From Fibrobacterota bacterium (GTDB taxonomy: Bacteria > Fibrobacterota > Fibrobacteria > UBA11236): a DNA stretch of 64,000 bases. The notes below the pieces were generated by a model, which had not been told where the DNA came from, made no database searches, and saw nothing but the letters and a program-made list of their open reading frames with translations. Location: assembly GCA_019509785.1 (NCBI GenBank), contig JAEKLQ010000021.1:16082-80081 (forward strand). The letters are read 5' to 3'. Positions 26,432 to 34,510 of the stretch are shown piece by piece. The stretch's first letter is position 1. Every line of letters begins with the position of its first letter. The translations under genes and the position numbers were made by a program.

Positions 26432-27634
26432 ATGGAAAGACCTCCGATCCTTTGGGACAACCGGCGCGACCGGGAAGTCCGGCAAACCATGTCCGAGTTG
26501 AAAGCGCTCGAGGAGAAGGGCTATTTCGACGGCCTGGGCCTGACCGCCTCCGATGCGGAGGACCCGAAGGCGCGGGAGGCGGTGGAGACCCTCTTGCTCC
26601 GGAGCGCCCCCTTCCTGAGGCGGGTTTCGTCTTTCAAGCCCTTGGACAATCCCGTGGGGCCGGCCCTGGCCCAGTTCATGACCCAGCTGCGGCCGCGCGA
26701 GAGGACGGAGATCTACAAGAACGAGACCCATAAGCGTTTCCAGGACGCCGTGGGGCAGGTGCGCATCCTGTACGGGAAGATCCTGCGGGGCGAGATCGCC
26801 AGCAACGCCATCGTGCGTTCCATCGTGGGATCTTTCATGGATACCTTCATGAAGGACCGCAATCTGCTCCTCAACCTGGCGAGCGCGCCGCACGCGGGCC
26901 ACGATTACCTCTTCGACCATAGCCTGAAGCAATGCCTGCTCTCGTTATCGCTGGCCTCGGCGGCGGGTTATTCCCGCAGCCAGTCCATCGAGATCGCGCA
27001 AGGGGCCCTCTTGGCCGACGTGGGCATGATGCTGGTGCCCGAGCGCATCCGCCTCAAGCGAGGCAAGCTGAGCGAGGGGGAGATCTTCGAGGTGCGTAAG
27101 CATCCCATGCTGGGCATGACCCTTCTGGAGCACGTGCACGGCTTGTCCGAAGCGGCCTTGCTGATCCCCTACCAGCACCATGAGCGGATGGGCGGGGGCG
27201 GATATCCCGATAAGCGCGCGGGCGCCGCCGTGAGCCGCTTCTCGCGCATCGTCAGCATCGCGGACGTTTTCACCGCCCTCATCAGCCCCCGCACCTACCG
27301 CGACTCCATGCTGCCCTACCAGGCCATGGTTTCCTTGCTCACCCTGGGAGGCGCCGGGCAGCTCGACGGCGATCATATCAAGCAGTTCCTGAAAACCATG
27401 TCCATGTTCCCCTTGGGCTCGCTGGTGCGCCTGTCCAGCGGGCGCGTGGCCAAGGTGGTGGCCCCCAATCCCATGGAATTCACCAAGCCCATGGTGTCGC
27501 TTCTGACCGACGAGTCGGGCGCGTCCTTGCCCAGGGCCGCCATCGCGCAAATCGATCTGGCCGACTCCCTGGAGAAGATCGTGGAAGCCCTGCCGGGCGC
27601 ATCCATCCCCCAGCAGATCCTGGACGGATTTTGA
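26432..27634 (+). CDS. HD-GYP-like protein with a degenerate HD motif
   Basis: A 400-residue protein. Residues 150-320 match the HD-GYP output domain of cyclic-di-GMP phosphodiesterases: His163 (FDHSLK), KHPMLG with His224, QHHERMGGGGYPDKRAG with the GYP at 257-259, and SRIVSIADVFTAL. However, the canonical HDIGK motif reads ADVGM: the metal-binding His is Ala195 and the Lys is Met199. It is thus probably not a normal phosphodiesterase; a binding or regulatory role is possible (inference). N-terminal residues 1-140 are helical and unrecognised, and the C-terminal 70 residues look like a small beta domain. Coupled to the FapA gene. Confidence 0.85.
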   Translation: MERPPILWDNRRDREVRQTMSELKALEEKGYFDGLGLTASDAEDPKAREAVETLLLRSAPFLRRVSSFKPLDNPVGPALAQFMTQLRPRERTEIYKNETHKRFQDAVGQVRILYGKILRGEIASNAIVRSIVGSFMDTFMKDRNLLLNLASAPHAGHDYLFDHSLKQCLLSLSLASAAGYSRSQSIEIAQGALLADVGMMLVPERIRLKRGKLSEGEIFEVRKHPMLGMTLLEHVHGLSEAALLIPYQHHERMGGGGYPDKRAGAAVSRFSRIVSIADVFTALISPRTYRDSMLPYQAMVSLLTLGGAGQLDGDHIKQFLKTMSMFPLGSLVRLSSGRVAKVVAPNPMEFTKPMVSLLTDESGASLPRAAIAQIDLADSLEKIVEALPGASIPQQILDGF

Positions 27635-27697
27635 TTCCGTAATCGGCGGAAGCCGCGCCCTGCAAAAAGGCCGGGGGATGGCATATCTTTTATCGCC

Positions 27698-28402
27698 ATG
27701 CCTTCCTTTCGAATACATCCCGCGCTGGTTGCCGCGGTCCTGCTCCTGGGTGGCTGCCTGATCAAGGATAGGCCGGCCAAAGCGAGCGCGGCCGGCTTGG
27801 TGCCTCCCTGGGACCCGGCCAAGTTCGCCCCCAAGCAGTTGGAAGGCCCGGCCTACCTGGATTCGGCCCGCACCTTCGCAGTCTTCGATTCCATCGCGCG
27901 CATCGACAGCCTGGCGGGCGATCCCAAGGGATGGACGGCCGAGAAAGGTTCCACGGATACCCTGCGCTTGGAGGCGATGTTCGATACCGGTTTCGTTTTC
28001 CCGCAAACCCCGGACGCCGTGATGCCGTATGCATATGACGATTCCTATCGGGATGATACGCTTTGGCGGAGCGCCTACGGGAACGGGCTCTTCACCCAAG
28101 ATCATCCCTGCGCGCTCAACTACGTGCTGGCGGGACAGTTCCTGCATCCCGCCAAATGGCTCAAGCGGGGCCTGCGGCAAGAGGAAATCCTCTCGACGCT
28201 GGGGAAGCCGGCGTATCGCCAGGTCGGCGTACTCCGCTATTTGTCGAAACACCCCGGCCAGCGGCCCGAGGGGAGCGGCGAAGAATCGTCGAGCACGACC
28301 GCGGATTCTTCGGCCTATGATGTGTACGAGGGCGTGAACTTCTATTTCGAGAACGACAGCTTGTTCGCGGCGGTGTTGCAGAGGTCGCAGCCTTGCCATT
28401 GA
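27698..28402 (+). CDS. Lipoprotein of unknown function
   Basis: A 234-residue predicted lipoprotein: signal peptide HPALVAAVLLLGGC with lipobox LGGC (Cys20). The body is not recognised. It contains YDDSYRDDTLW, a Ser/Thr-rich linker (about residues 189-205) and two further cysteines, one in DHPCALNY and one in the last residues (SQPCH), which may pair. It lies 63 bases after the HD-GYP gene, with no terminator between, so may belong to the same transcript. Confidence 0.72.
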   Translation: MPSFRIHPALVAAVLLLGGCLIKDRPAKASAAGLVPPWDPAKFAPKQLEGPAYLDSARTFAVFDSIARIDSLAGDPKGWTAEKGSTDTLRLEAMFDTGFVFPQTPDAVMPYAYDDSYRDDTLWRSAYGNGLFTQDHPCALNYVLAGQFLHPAKWLKRGLRQEEILSTLGKPAYRQVGVLRYLSKHPGQRPEGSGEESSSTTADSSAYDVYEGVNFYFENDSLFAAVLQRSQPCH

Positions 28403-28411
28403 GGTGGGTCT

Positions 28412-28659
28412 GGGCGGGTGAGGGTCCGTGGCTCGGCGCGGGCTCGGATGCTCGCTGGTCGTGGGTTCGGTCGATGCCCGTTTCGGGAATGCGGCGCCCG
28501 CGAAAGCTTCCCTGGTTCTTTTACGACGGCCGCCATCGAAGGGCGATTTCGGACCGGCCTGATCCCGTCGCGGGCTTTCTAAAGCCTTCGCCTATTGCAT
28601 TCCCGAAACGTGCGCGCTCGCAGCTCGCCCGCGCCGAGCCCCGGCCCCTCCCCCGCCCG
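28412..28659. repeat. Imperfect long inverted repeat in a 400-base non-coding gap
   Basis: No believable gene lies between 28403 and 28803. Inside it, 14-base perfect arms 28430-28443 and 28627-28640 (GGCTCGGCGCGGGC and complement) and 13-base perfect arms 28480-28492 and 28597-28609 (GTTTCGGGAATGC and complement) are nested in the same order, with weaker G/C-rich matches outside them. The unequal spacing (36 versus 17 bases between arms) means an interrupted stem. Origin and function unknown. Confidence 0.6.
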
Positions 28660-28803
28660 TCCATAGCCTCCTTGGCAAGGGTTGCGACATCTTTCGCCTC
28701 GGGGGAAAGATGGGGGCATTTCCGTAATACGGCGCAGTAGGCAAGTTCTGGCGGACGCTGATTCCAGGTTTTAGTTTCAGATCTCCTTTGCCAAGGAGGT
28801 TCT

Positions 28804-29283
28804 ATGGCCGCGAAAGTAAAACCTGTTCCGGAAGGCTTACATACGGTGACCCCATACCTTTGCGTGCATGGGGCGGTGGAGGCGATGCGTTTTTATGAGA
28901 AGGCTTTCGGAGCCAAAGAGAAAGTCCGGTTCCAGACGCCTGATGGGAAGATACGGCATGCCGAAATCGAAATCGGCGATTCTCGCGTGCTGATTTCGGA
29001 TGAGTTTCCCGAGATGCCCAATGCATTGATTGCGAGTCCGACGTCCCTGAATGGCTCCTCCGTCTGCCTGCAGATCTACGTCCCGGACGTGGATGCGCTT
29101 TTCGAGCGAGCGGTGGCGGCGGGCGCGGAGGTGCGCCGCCCGTTAGAGGATATGTTCTTCGGCGATCGGAGCGGGGCGGTCGAGGATCCTTTCGGCCATA
29201 TCTGGAGCCTCTCCACCCATATCGAGGAAGTGAGTCCCGAGGAAGCCGTGAAGCGCATGTCCGGGAGGGCGAAGGCGGTCTGA
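28804..29283 (+). CDS. VOC/glyoxalase superfamily protein
   Basis: A 159-residue single-fold protein of the vicinal oxygen chelate superfamily, PhnB/YdcI-like branch. It has TVTPYLCVHGAVEAMRFYEKAFGAKE, the central HAEIEIGDSRVLISDE, and LEDMFFGDRSGAVEDPFGHIWSLSTH. These supply the usual H/E metal positions in the two beta-alpha-beta-beta-beta modules. AAGGAGG precedes the ATG. Substrate unknown; relatives include glyoxalase and antibiotic-resistance proteins, but nothing here supports a specific assignment. Confidence 0.88.
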   Translation: MAAKVKPVPEGLHTVTPYLCVHGAVEAMRFYEKAFGAKEKVRFQTPDGKIRHAEIEIGDSRVLISDEFPEMPNALIASPTSLNGSSVCLQIYVPDVDALFERAVAAGAEVRRPLEDMFFGDRSGAVEDPFGHIWSLSTHIEEVSPEEAVKRMSGRAKAV

Positions 29284-29318
29284 GATCGCCAGAGGCGGAC
29301 GTTCGGGCGGCTTCGCGC

Positions 29319-30203
29319 TTAAGCGGCTTCGAACAGGACGTACCCGTAGGTCCGGTTGGCGAGGCGGCGGAAGAGGGCGGGCGCGACCGCCTTGAACCAG
29401 GACCAGGGAAATCCGATCGGCAAAGTGCGTCCGATGCTCTCGCCGATATCCAGGATGTGGAAGTCTTCGGCGGGTCGCCAGCCTAAGGGGCCGAAAAAGG
29501 CTTTGGGATCCTCGACGTTGAATTTGAAAGGCGCATTTTGGAGGCGTTGGGCGATGGCCTTACGTTCGCGATGATTTCGGAATTTTCCCTGTCGGTAATC
29601 GAGGATCCAGAAACGGAAGCCGGCCGCGGCGCGCATGTCCCGCGCCAGATCGGCGGCGCTTTCCGGATCGAGGTAGGCGATGACGCCCTCGGTCAGGAGC
29701 ACGGTAGGTACTCCGTCCCGGGACAGATCGGCGAATAGGGAACGACGCGCGCCTTTGTCCGAAAGATCGAGCCCGATGCGGCGGACCGGGCAGGCGGCCG
29801 TTTCTTCCGCGAGCAGGCTTTCCTTTCCGGAGATGAGTTCCGGGAAATCGACTTCGACCCAGTCGAAGGAGGATGGGAGCTGCAGCCGATAGGGTCGCGC
29901 GTCCAACCCGGCGCCCAGGTTCACCACCCGTTGGGCCCCGCAACGGATGGCTTCGGCGAGGAGGCGATCGATGGCCGTCGTCCGTACGGTGAGGGCGTAG
30001 TCGATGGCGGAGCCCAAGGGCATGGATGCGGCCAGTTCCCGGCCGCGCGTCCCGGCCAGCTTGGCGGCCAGAGGGTCGCGGAAAGCCGCATCGGGGCGGG
30101 CCGATTCCCGCGCGCGTACCGCCGCAACCCAAAGGGCCGTGTCGCTTACATGCGTGACGGCCGGCTCCGCGGGAGTTATCGCATCTGACTGCTTTGCATC
30201 CAT
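29319..30203 (-). CDS. Class I SAM-dependent methyltransferase, LCMT/PPM family
   Basis: A 294-residue cytosolic methyltransferase of the leucine carboxyl methyltransferase-like (PPM1, TIGR00027) family. It shows RARESARPDAAFRDPLA near the N-terminus, the SAM motif VVNLGAGLDARPYRL, VEVDFPELISGKE and the LLTEGVIAYLDPES segment, all hallmark positions. The frame continues 31 residues upstream, but the ATG at 30203 has GGAAGG four bases before it. Such enzymes act on small polyketide-like or protein carboxylates; the target is unknown. It is transcribed towards the VOC gene. Confidence 0.9.
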   Translation of the reverse strand: MDAKQSDAITPAEPAVTHVSDTALWVAAVRARESARPDAAFRDPLAAKLAGTRGRELAASMPLGSAIDYALTVRTTAIDRLLAEAIRCGAQRVVNLGAGLDARPYRLQLPSSFDWVEVDFPELISGKESLLAEETAACPVRRIGLDLSDKGARRSLFADLSRDGVPTVLLTEGVIAYLDPESAADLARDMRAAAGFRFWILDYRQGKFRNHRERKAIAQRLQNAPFKFNVEDPKAFFGPLGWRPAEDFHILDIGESIGRTLPIGFPWSWFKAVAPALFRRLANRTYGYVLFEAA

Positions 30204-30416
30204 TAGGCCTTCCACAGCGGTTGCGGGCGTTGGGTTTGGAACCTTGGGCCGGATTCGGTTTTTGGGAAATGTACGGTTCGCATGCCGGATAGGCAAGGGA
30301 TGGGATTAAAGCCGGGGCGAAAACGCTAAAGGATTTCCGGCGCCGCGCCGACATCCTTGCATGGGGCCGATCCGCCGGGCGACCGCGCGCACGACGGATC
30401 CGAACCCGGAGCGACC

Positions 30417-30926
30417 ATGCCGGCCTTACACGCCTTGAAAATCGATTCCGCCGACACCACCGACTTCGACGTAGATGTCGCCTTGCGGAAGCTGGCGCCC
30501 AACCTGGCGCGGGCCACCTCCGAAACGGTTTCCGCCTTCTTCAGCGCCCCGGCCTCGCTCGCGCCCGCCTGGGAAGCGCCGCGCATCCACGAATTGGGGC
30601 GCATCCAATGCTCCCAGAAAAACGTGGGCGACAAGTACCAGATGGTCTGCAATCTCACCGCCGACAAGTCGGGATGGGATCGCCTTTTCCCGTCCGACGT
30701 GGACGACTCGATCAAGATGGACGCCTATTGCGAGTTGGCCAATTGCATTTGCGGTGAACTTCTCGCCGATGCCGGGTTCGCCGATTGGTTCGGCTACCTG
30801 ATTCCCTGCGTTCCCTGTTCGGGCCCCGGATGCGCCGGCGAAGGGTCGCATGCCGTCAAGGGCGCATTGCGCCTCAACGGCGCCTGGATCCTCTTCAGCT
30901 TCGCCGTACGCGAAACCGAAGCCTAA
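30417..30926 (+). CDS. CheX-like chemotaxis phosphatase family protein
   Basis: A 169-residue protein resembling the CheX/CheC phosphatase fold, which dephosphorylates CheY-type receivers. The E-x-x-N catalytic signature is visible in YCELANCICGEL, followed by an unusual cysteine-rich insertion (IPCVPCSGPGC). The frame begins upstream at 30357, but the ATG at 30417 has GGAG in position. It is convergent with the FapA gene, with six bases between the stops. It belongs to the second signalling island with 33558-34076 and 34124-34510; the receiver at 34124 is the obvious candidate substrate (inference). Confidence 0.7.
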   Translation: MPALHALKIDSADTTDFDVDVALRKLAPNLARATSETVSAFFSAPASLAPAWEAPRIHELGRIQCSQKNVGDKYQMVCNLTADKSGWDRLFPSDVDDSIKMDAYCELANCICGELLADAGFADWFGYLIPCVPCSGPGCAGEGSHAVKGALRLNGAWILFSFAVRETEA

Positions 30927-30932
30927 GATTCC

Positions 30933-32969
30933 TTAAATCGAATTCCCTTCCGTCGAGGGCATCGGCCCCTTGTCCCGGAAGGTCCAGCGTCGGTTGGAGA
31001 CCGCCGACGGCAGCACGATCAAATCATCATGGTACTTGAGCACGGTTCCCGGATGGGCCGTACCGCGGATGATCAAGGTGCAGGGTTCGCGGATGTACAT
31101 CCTGCGCGCCAATTCCCCCAATTCCCGGCGCAGCCTTCCGATCCAGCCTTCCAGGATCTGCATCGCGCCTTGCACGCGTTTCTCCAGGAGGATGTCTTCG
31201 TCCGCGGCTCCCCGGCGCAGGCGCAAGACGTTGGCGAGCTGATCGGACATGTCGCGCAAGAACTCCAGGTCGTTGGCATGCTCGATCAGGACCTGATTCT
31301 TGGCGGTGATCTCCGCCTCCACTTCGAAATCCTTGCCTACTTCGAGGATGGTCTTGGCGCCCGTCTCCGAGCCCACGTTGAACAGATCGATGCCTTCGCC
31401 CGCCAGCAGATGCCCGCCCAATACCGAGAACTTGCCGAACTTCATGCTGATGGTCTTACGCGCCAAGAGCGTACTGTTGATGATCTCGTTGAAGACCACG
31501 ATGTGGGAATGCGATTCGATGCGCTGGTTATGCAAATAGCCGATGGTCACCGAAGACAAGCGGGACTTGATGATGCCCCCGCCCGATCCGTTCACGCCTC
31601 CCTTGATCACGATCGCCCCGTCGGAGCGGATCACGCTGTCCTCGACCGTGCCCACCACTTCCACGTCGCCTTCGGACTTGATCTGCATGCGGCTGTGCAC
31701 GTCGCCCGCCACGCGCACCGCGCCGGGGAATTCGATGTTTCCCGTCTTCAGGGAAACGTCGCCGGTCACGTCCAGCACCTCCACCACTTCCGGCACCCCC
31801 ACTCGCAAGGCGAAGCGGCCCGCCGCCGTGGTGACCAGATAAGCGGAGTCCGGGGCTTCCAACGCCGTGTTGCGCCCGAGCTGCTTATCGAAGGGACGCC
31901 CCGGGGGCGGCGGCACCTCTTCCCCATGTACGTTCAGGCCGGGTTCGCCCGCGGTCGGGGGCAGGATCCGCGCCAAGCGCGCTCCCCTGGGCACGGTGCG
32001 GAAGAAGGAGAATTCCTTGAAGTCGATGCTGCCATCAGGCGCGGGCAAAGGGACGTCGGGTTCGGGGTCGATCAAGAGCTCGATCAATCCATCGTTGCCG
32101 GGAACGGGCGGGCGGCCGCGCGCCACCGGCAAGCTGACCGGCTGGCGATCCTGGTTGAACTTGTTGAGCGCGCCTTGGATCTCGGCCTCCGGGGCCATGA
32201 GCGCCACGCCTTGTTCCCGCAAGGCCTGCCGCACCATGTCCAAGGTCACGGTCCAATCGTTCAGGTAATTCCCGCCCAGCACCAGATTGGCCGACATCTT
32301 GTCCTCGGCCACAAGCACCTGGCAGGTGGGAAGGCTATCCGAACCCAGGACCTTGAGCTGGCCGTCCTCGATGATGAGCGCGCCTTCGCAAACGGCGATG
32401 ACCTTCTTCTCCTTGAGGAAAAGCGATTTGCCGAACGGGGGCAGCCGCTCGCGCAGGCTCAGGCCCGGGACCGGCGCGCCGAAAACGTCGCAGCCCGCTT
32501 GGCCCTTCTCCACCTCCTGGAAGCTGAGAACGGTCTCGCCGGAAGATACCCAGTAGCTGGGATCGATATGCTCGCGCAGCCCTTCGAAGCCCCAGGCATC
32601 GGCCTTGCGACGCAGGTCCCCGATGGCCTCGGCATTGCTCAGGTAGGCATGATGGAAGATAAGGCCCTGGGGCTCGTCGTGCCCGGGCGGAACGCCTTGG
32701 GCCACGTCCACTTCTTGCGCCGCTTGCAGATCGGCGGATAAGGCGGAGGCGGGAGAGAAAGCCAAGGTTTGGGAGATCCACCGCAGTACGTCGTCCCGGA
32801 TGCAGCGCGAGGCGATGCCCTGGGATTCCAGAAAGGCGCGCAGGCGGCGTTCGCCTTCGAGCCCGGTGGGCCCGGAGATCCCGGATTTCCAATCTTCCTG
32901 ATCGAAAGAATCGATGCGGAGCTTGGCTCCCATTCCGTCGCCGGAGACCGCGATGCTAAGCCGAGGCAT
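30933..32969 (-). CDS. Large FapA (DUF342) domain protein
   Basis: A 678-residue paralogue of 25055-26425. Residues 1-230 are an extra N-terminal region, and the FapA part starts near residue 280 with GRPPVPGNDGLIELLID and ILPPTAGEPGLNVHG. Beta-helix turns follow (VSLKTGNIEFPGAVRVAGDV, VEVVGTVEDSVIRSDGAIVIKGG, VTIGYLHNQRI), with an ILLEKRVQGAMQIL coiled coil and a C-terminal strand region. It overlaps the upstream pseudo-receiver gene by 14 bases, so the two are translated together. FapA proteins in other bacteria have been linked to polymer or sensory kinase control; the partner here would be the receiver-like protein. Confidence 0.85.
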   Translation of the reverse strand: MPRLSIAVSGDGMGAKLRIDSFDQEDWKSGISGPTGLEGERRLRAFLESQGIASRCIRDDVLRWISQTLAFSPASALSADLQAAQEVDVAQGVPPGHDEPQGLIFHHAYLSNAEAIGDLRRKADAWGFEGLREHIDPSYWVSSGETVLSFQEVEKGQAGCDVFGAPVPGLSLRERLPPFGKSLFLKEKKVIAVCEGALIIEDGQLKVLGSDSLPTCQVLVAEDKMSANLVLGGNYLNDWTVTLDMVRQALREQGVALMAPEAEIQGALNKFNQDRQPVSLPVARGRPPVPGNDGLIELLIDPEPDVPLPAPDGSIDFKEFSFFRTVPRGARLARILPPTAGEPGLNVHGEEVPPPPGRPFDKQLGRNTALEAPDSAYLVTTAAGRFALRVGVPEVVEVLDVTGDVSLKTGNIEFPGAVRVAGDVHSRMQIKSEGDVEVVGTVEDSVIRSDGAIVIKGGVNGSGGGIIKSRLSSVTIGYLHNQRIESHSHIVVFNEIINSTLLARKTISMKFGKFSVLGGHLLAGEGIDLFNVGSETGAKTILEVGKDFEVEAEITAKNQVLIEHANDLEFLRDMSDQLANVLRLRRGAADEDILLEKRVQGAMQILEGWIGRLRRELGELARRMYIREPCTLIIRGTAHPGTVLKYHDDLIVLPSAVSNRRWTFRDKGPMPSTEGNSI

Positions 32970-33426
32970 CCACGGCCCTTTCCACGCGCGCCAGCACTTC
33001 CAGCAGCTTGGCCTTGTCCTTGGGCTTCAAGGTGGGAGGATGGCGCAGGAATTCCATCGCCTTGTCCACCTGGCGCAGGTCCAACGGCTTGGCCAGGCAG
33101 GCCAGCACGTTGGGGTAACGGGATAGCTCGTCGCGGCGGAGATCCAATTCCCTGGACGGCATCAAGAGCACGATGGGCGTGGTAACGCCGGCGCGCTTAA
33201 GCCCCTTCACGATGCGCAGGCCGTCGATGGTGTTCTCGCGCAGCGCCAGGAAGATGAGATGGTAGTCCTGGACCAGGGCCATGTGGAGGCCCGACACCCC
33301 CGTCTCCGCGGAATCCCAAACCAGTCCGCGGTTGGCGAAAGAGGTTTCCAGCAGCTTGAGGATCGCCACGGGGAAATCGATATGCAGGACCCGGGGCGGA
33401 TCCTTTGGCGCGGTCGCGGATGTCAC
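32956..33426 (-). CDS. Receiver-like protein lacking the phospho-acceptor Asp
   Basis: A 156-residue single-domain CheY-like protein. The fold is recognisable: VLHIDFP with one acidic residue, the VVLLM-type fourth strand, and the conserved Lys113 in CLAKPLD. The residue after the third beta strand is Ala61 (LIFLALRENTIDGL) where Asp is required for phosphorylation. It thus looks like a pseudo-receiver acting by binding. It overlaps the FapA gene by 14 bases and is divergent from the CheX-like gene across a 131-base gap containing a perfect 20-base palindrome. Confidence 0.82.
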   Translation of the reverse strand: MTSATAPKDPPRVLHIDFPVAILKLLETSFANRGLVWDSAETGVSGLHMALVQDYHLIFLALRENTIDGLRIVKGLKRAGVTTPIVLLMPSRELDLRRDELSRYPNVLACLAKPLDLRQVDKAMEFLRHPPTLKPKDKAKLLEVLARVERAVDASA

Positions 33427-33485
33427 GTTAGGCTATTAAATCATGACTGGGAGGGAAGGTTCAAGCTTCCCGGCCCTCGGGAGGG

Positions 33486-33505
33486 GGGAAACGCGCGCGT
33501 TTCCC
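33486..33505. repeat. Perfect 20-base palindrome in a divergent promoter region
   Basis: GGGAAACGCG is followed directly by its reverse complement. It lies between divergent genes of the second signalling island, 60 bases before the leftward start at 33426 and 53 bases before the rightward one at 33558. It could be an operator, or a hairpin in a transcript. The weak -10 box GATAAT at 33541 is 36 bases to its right. Confidence 0.5.
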
Positions 33506-33557
33506 GCCCCTGGCGCGGGCATTCGCCGCCTCCGGAATGGGATAATGCTGGCGTGCC

Positions 33558-34076
33558 ATGAAAGACTCGGTCGTCCGCGATCTGATCGCCAATAACCTTG
33601 CCCGCCTCGTCAATGGCGGCTTGCAAGGGGTGTATTCCGACCCGTTCGCCGCCCGTTTGGCGAAAGGGGAAGCCGTCTACCCGGTGCAAGCCCCCGTGGT
33701 GCTTTCCCAATTGGCGATGTCGCCGCTGTCGCAGATCCTTTCCTTCCTGACCATGGAAACCGATTCCATGGTGCGCGTGGGCAAGCGAATCCTCCCCGAC
33801 AAGCCCAAGGAGGAGGCTCTGAAGCTGGTGGTTTCCGCCAACGCGGAAATCCTCAATTTCGTCACCTCGCGGCTGGCCTGGCTTCTGTCCAAGCTGGAGA
33901 ATTCCCGGGAAACGGAAATCTCGCCGCCGCGGGTCGGCAATTTCTCGGGGGTCGCGAGCGCCACCGGCTTCCCCGCCTTCCGCATCCGTGCCGAGGAAGG
34001 CGTCTGCTACGATTTCGAGTGCGCTCCGCAGCGATTGGCCTTCCGGTTCGCCTGCTGCGTGCAGACCATCGCATGA
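33558..34076 (+). CDS. CheX-like protein
   Basis: A 172-residue protein resembling the CheX/CheC fold: N-terminal helices (VVRDLIANNLARLVNGG), a central helical pair with the E-x-x-N signature in NAEILNFVTSRLAWLL, and a C-terminal half ending in beta strands with several aromatic residues. Similarity is weaker than for 42885-43367. It is 47 bases before a CheY-like receiver gene and in the same direction as a CheA-like kinase, so a role in resetting that pathway is suggested by context. Confidence 0.6.
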   Translation: MKDSVVRDLIANNLARLVNGGLQGVYSDPFAARLAKGEAVYPVQAPVVLSQLAMSPLSQILSFLTMETDSMVRVGKRILPDKPKEEALKLVVSANAEILNFVTSRLAWLLSKLENSRETEISPPRVGNFSGVASATGFPAFRIRAEEGVCYDFECAPQRLAFRFACCVQTIA

Positions 34077-34100
34077 AACGTGGCCGTCCCTGCGGCCCCA

Positions 34101-34109
34101 TGTTATAAT
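34101..34109 (+). promoter_or_regulatory. Extended -10 promoter element before the CheY-like gene
   Basis: TGTTATAAT is a perfect -10 hexamer with the TGn extension, 15 bases before the ATG at 34124. No -35 box is evident at 17 bases, which is acceptable for an extended -10 promoter. Confidence 0.5.
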
Positions 34110-34123
34110 CGAGGCGAACGCCT

Positions 34124-34510
34124 ATGCCCAATTCCGTGGTCATCATCGACGATTCCAAGTTCCAGATCCTCCAGCTCGGGAGGTTCTTCGGCGAAGTCAT
34201 GGGCTTCACCGTCGCCGGCACCGGCGAGAACGGCCAGGAGGCGGTGGAACTCTACCGCGCCCATCGCCCCGATCTCATCACCATGGACCTGACCATGCCC
34301 AAGCTCGACGGCCGCGGCGCGCTGACGCAGATCCTCCAGGAATTCCCCGACGCGAGGGTGCTGGTCATCTCGGCGGTGAAAGGGCCCCTCTTGCTCGATT
34401 GCCTGACCCTCGGGGCCAAGAGCTATATCGAAAAGCCCCTTCGCTTCGACAAGGACGATTTCGTCCGCGACTTCAAAGCCACCATCGGGGAAATCCTCCG
34501 CTCCCCGTGA
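34124..34510 (+). CDS. CheY-like single-domain response regulator
   Basis: A 128-residue receiver with all key residues: the acidic pair in VVIIDDSK, the phospho-acceptor Asp in LITMDLTMP, a Ser/Thr position in VLVISAV and Lys in YIEKPLR. It lacks an output domain, so it works by binding a partner. The stop overlaps the next gene as GTGA, coupling it to the CheA-like kinase, which is the likely phosphodonor. The CheX-like genes upstream are candidate phosphatases. Confidence 0.92.
   Translation: MPNSVVIIDDSKFQILQLGRFFGEVMGFTVAGTGENGQEAVELYRAHRPDLITMDLTMPKLDGRGALTQILQEFPDARVLVISAVKGPLLLDCLTLGAKSYIEKPLRFDKDDFVRDFKATIGEILRSP

Noticed and set aside
28393..28740. 115-residue open frame in the gap after the lipoprotein gene
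   Set aside because: Overlaps the lipoprotein end, is Arg/Pro/Trp-rich, lacks a ribosome site and runs through the inverted repeat.
31029..32741. 570-residue open frame antisense to the FapA gene
   Set aside because: His/Arg/Gln-rich product without domains; FapA is strongly supported in sense.
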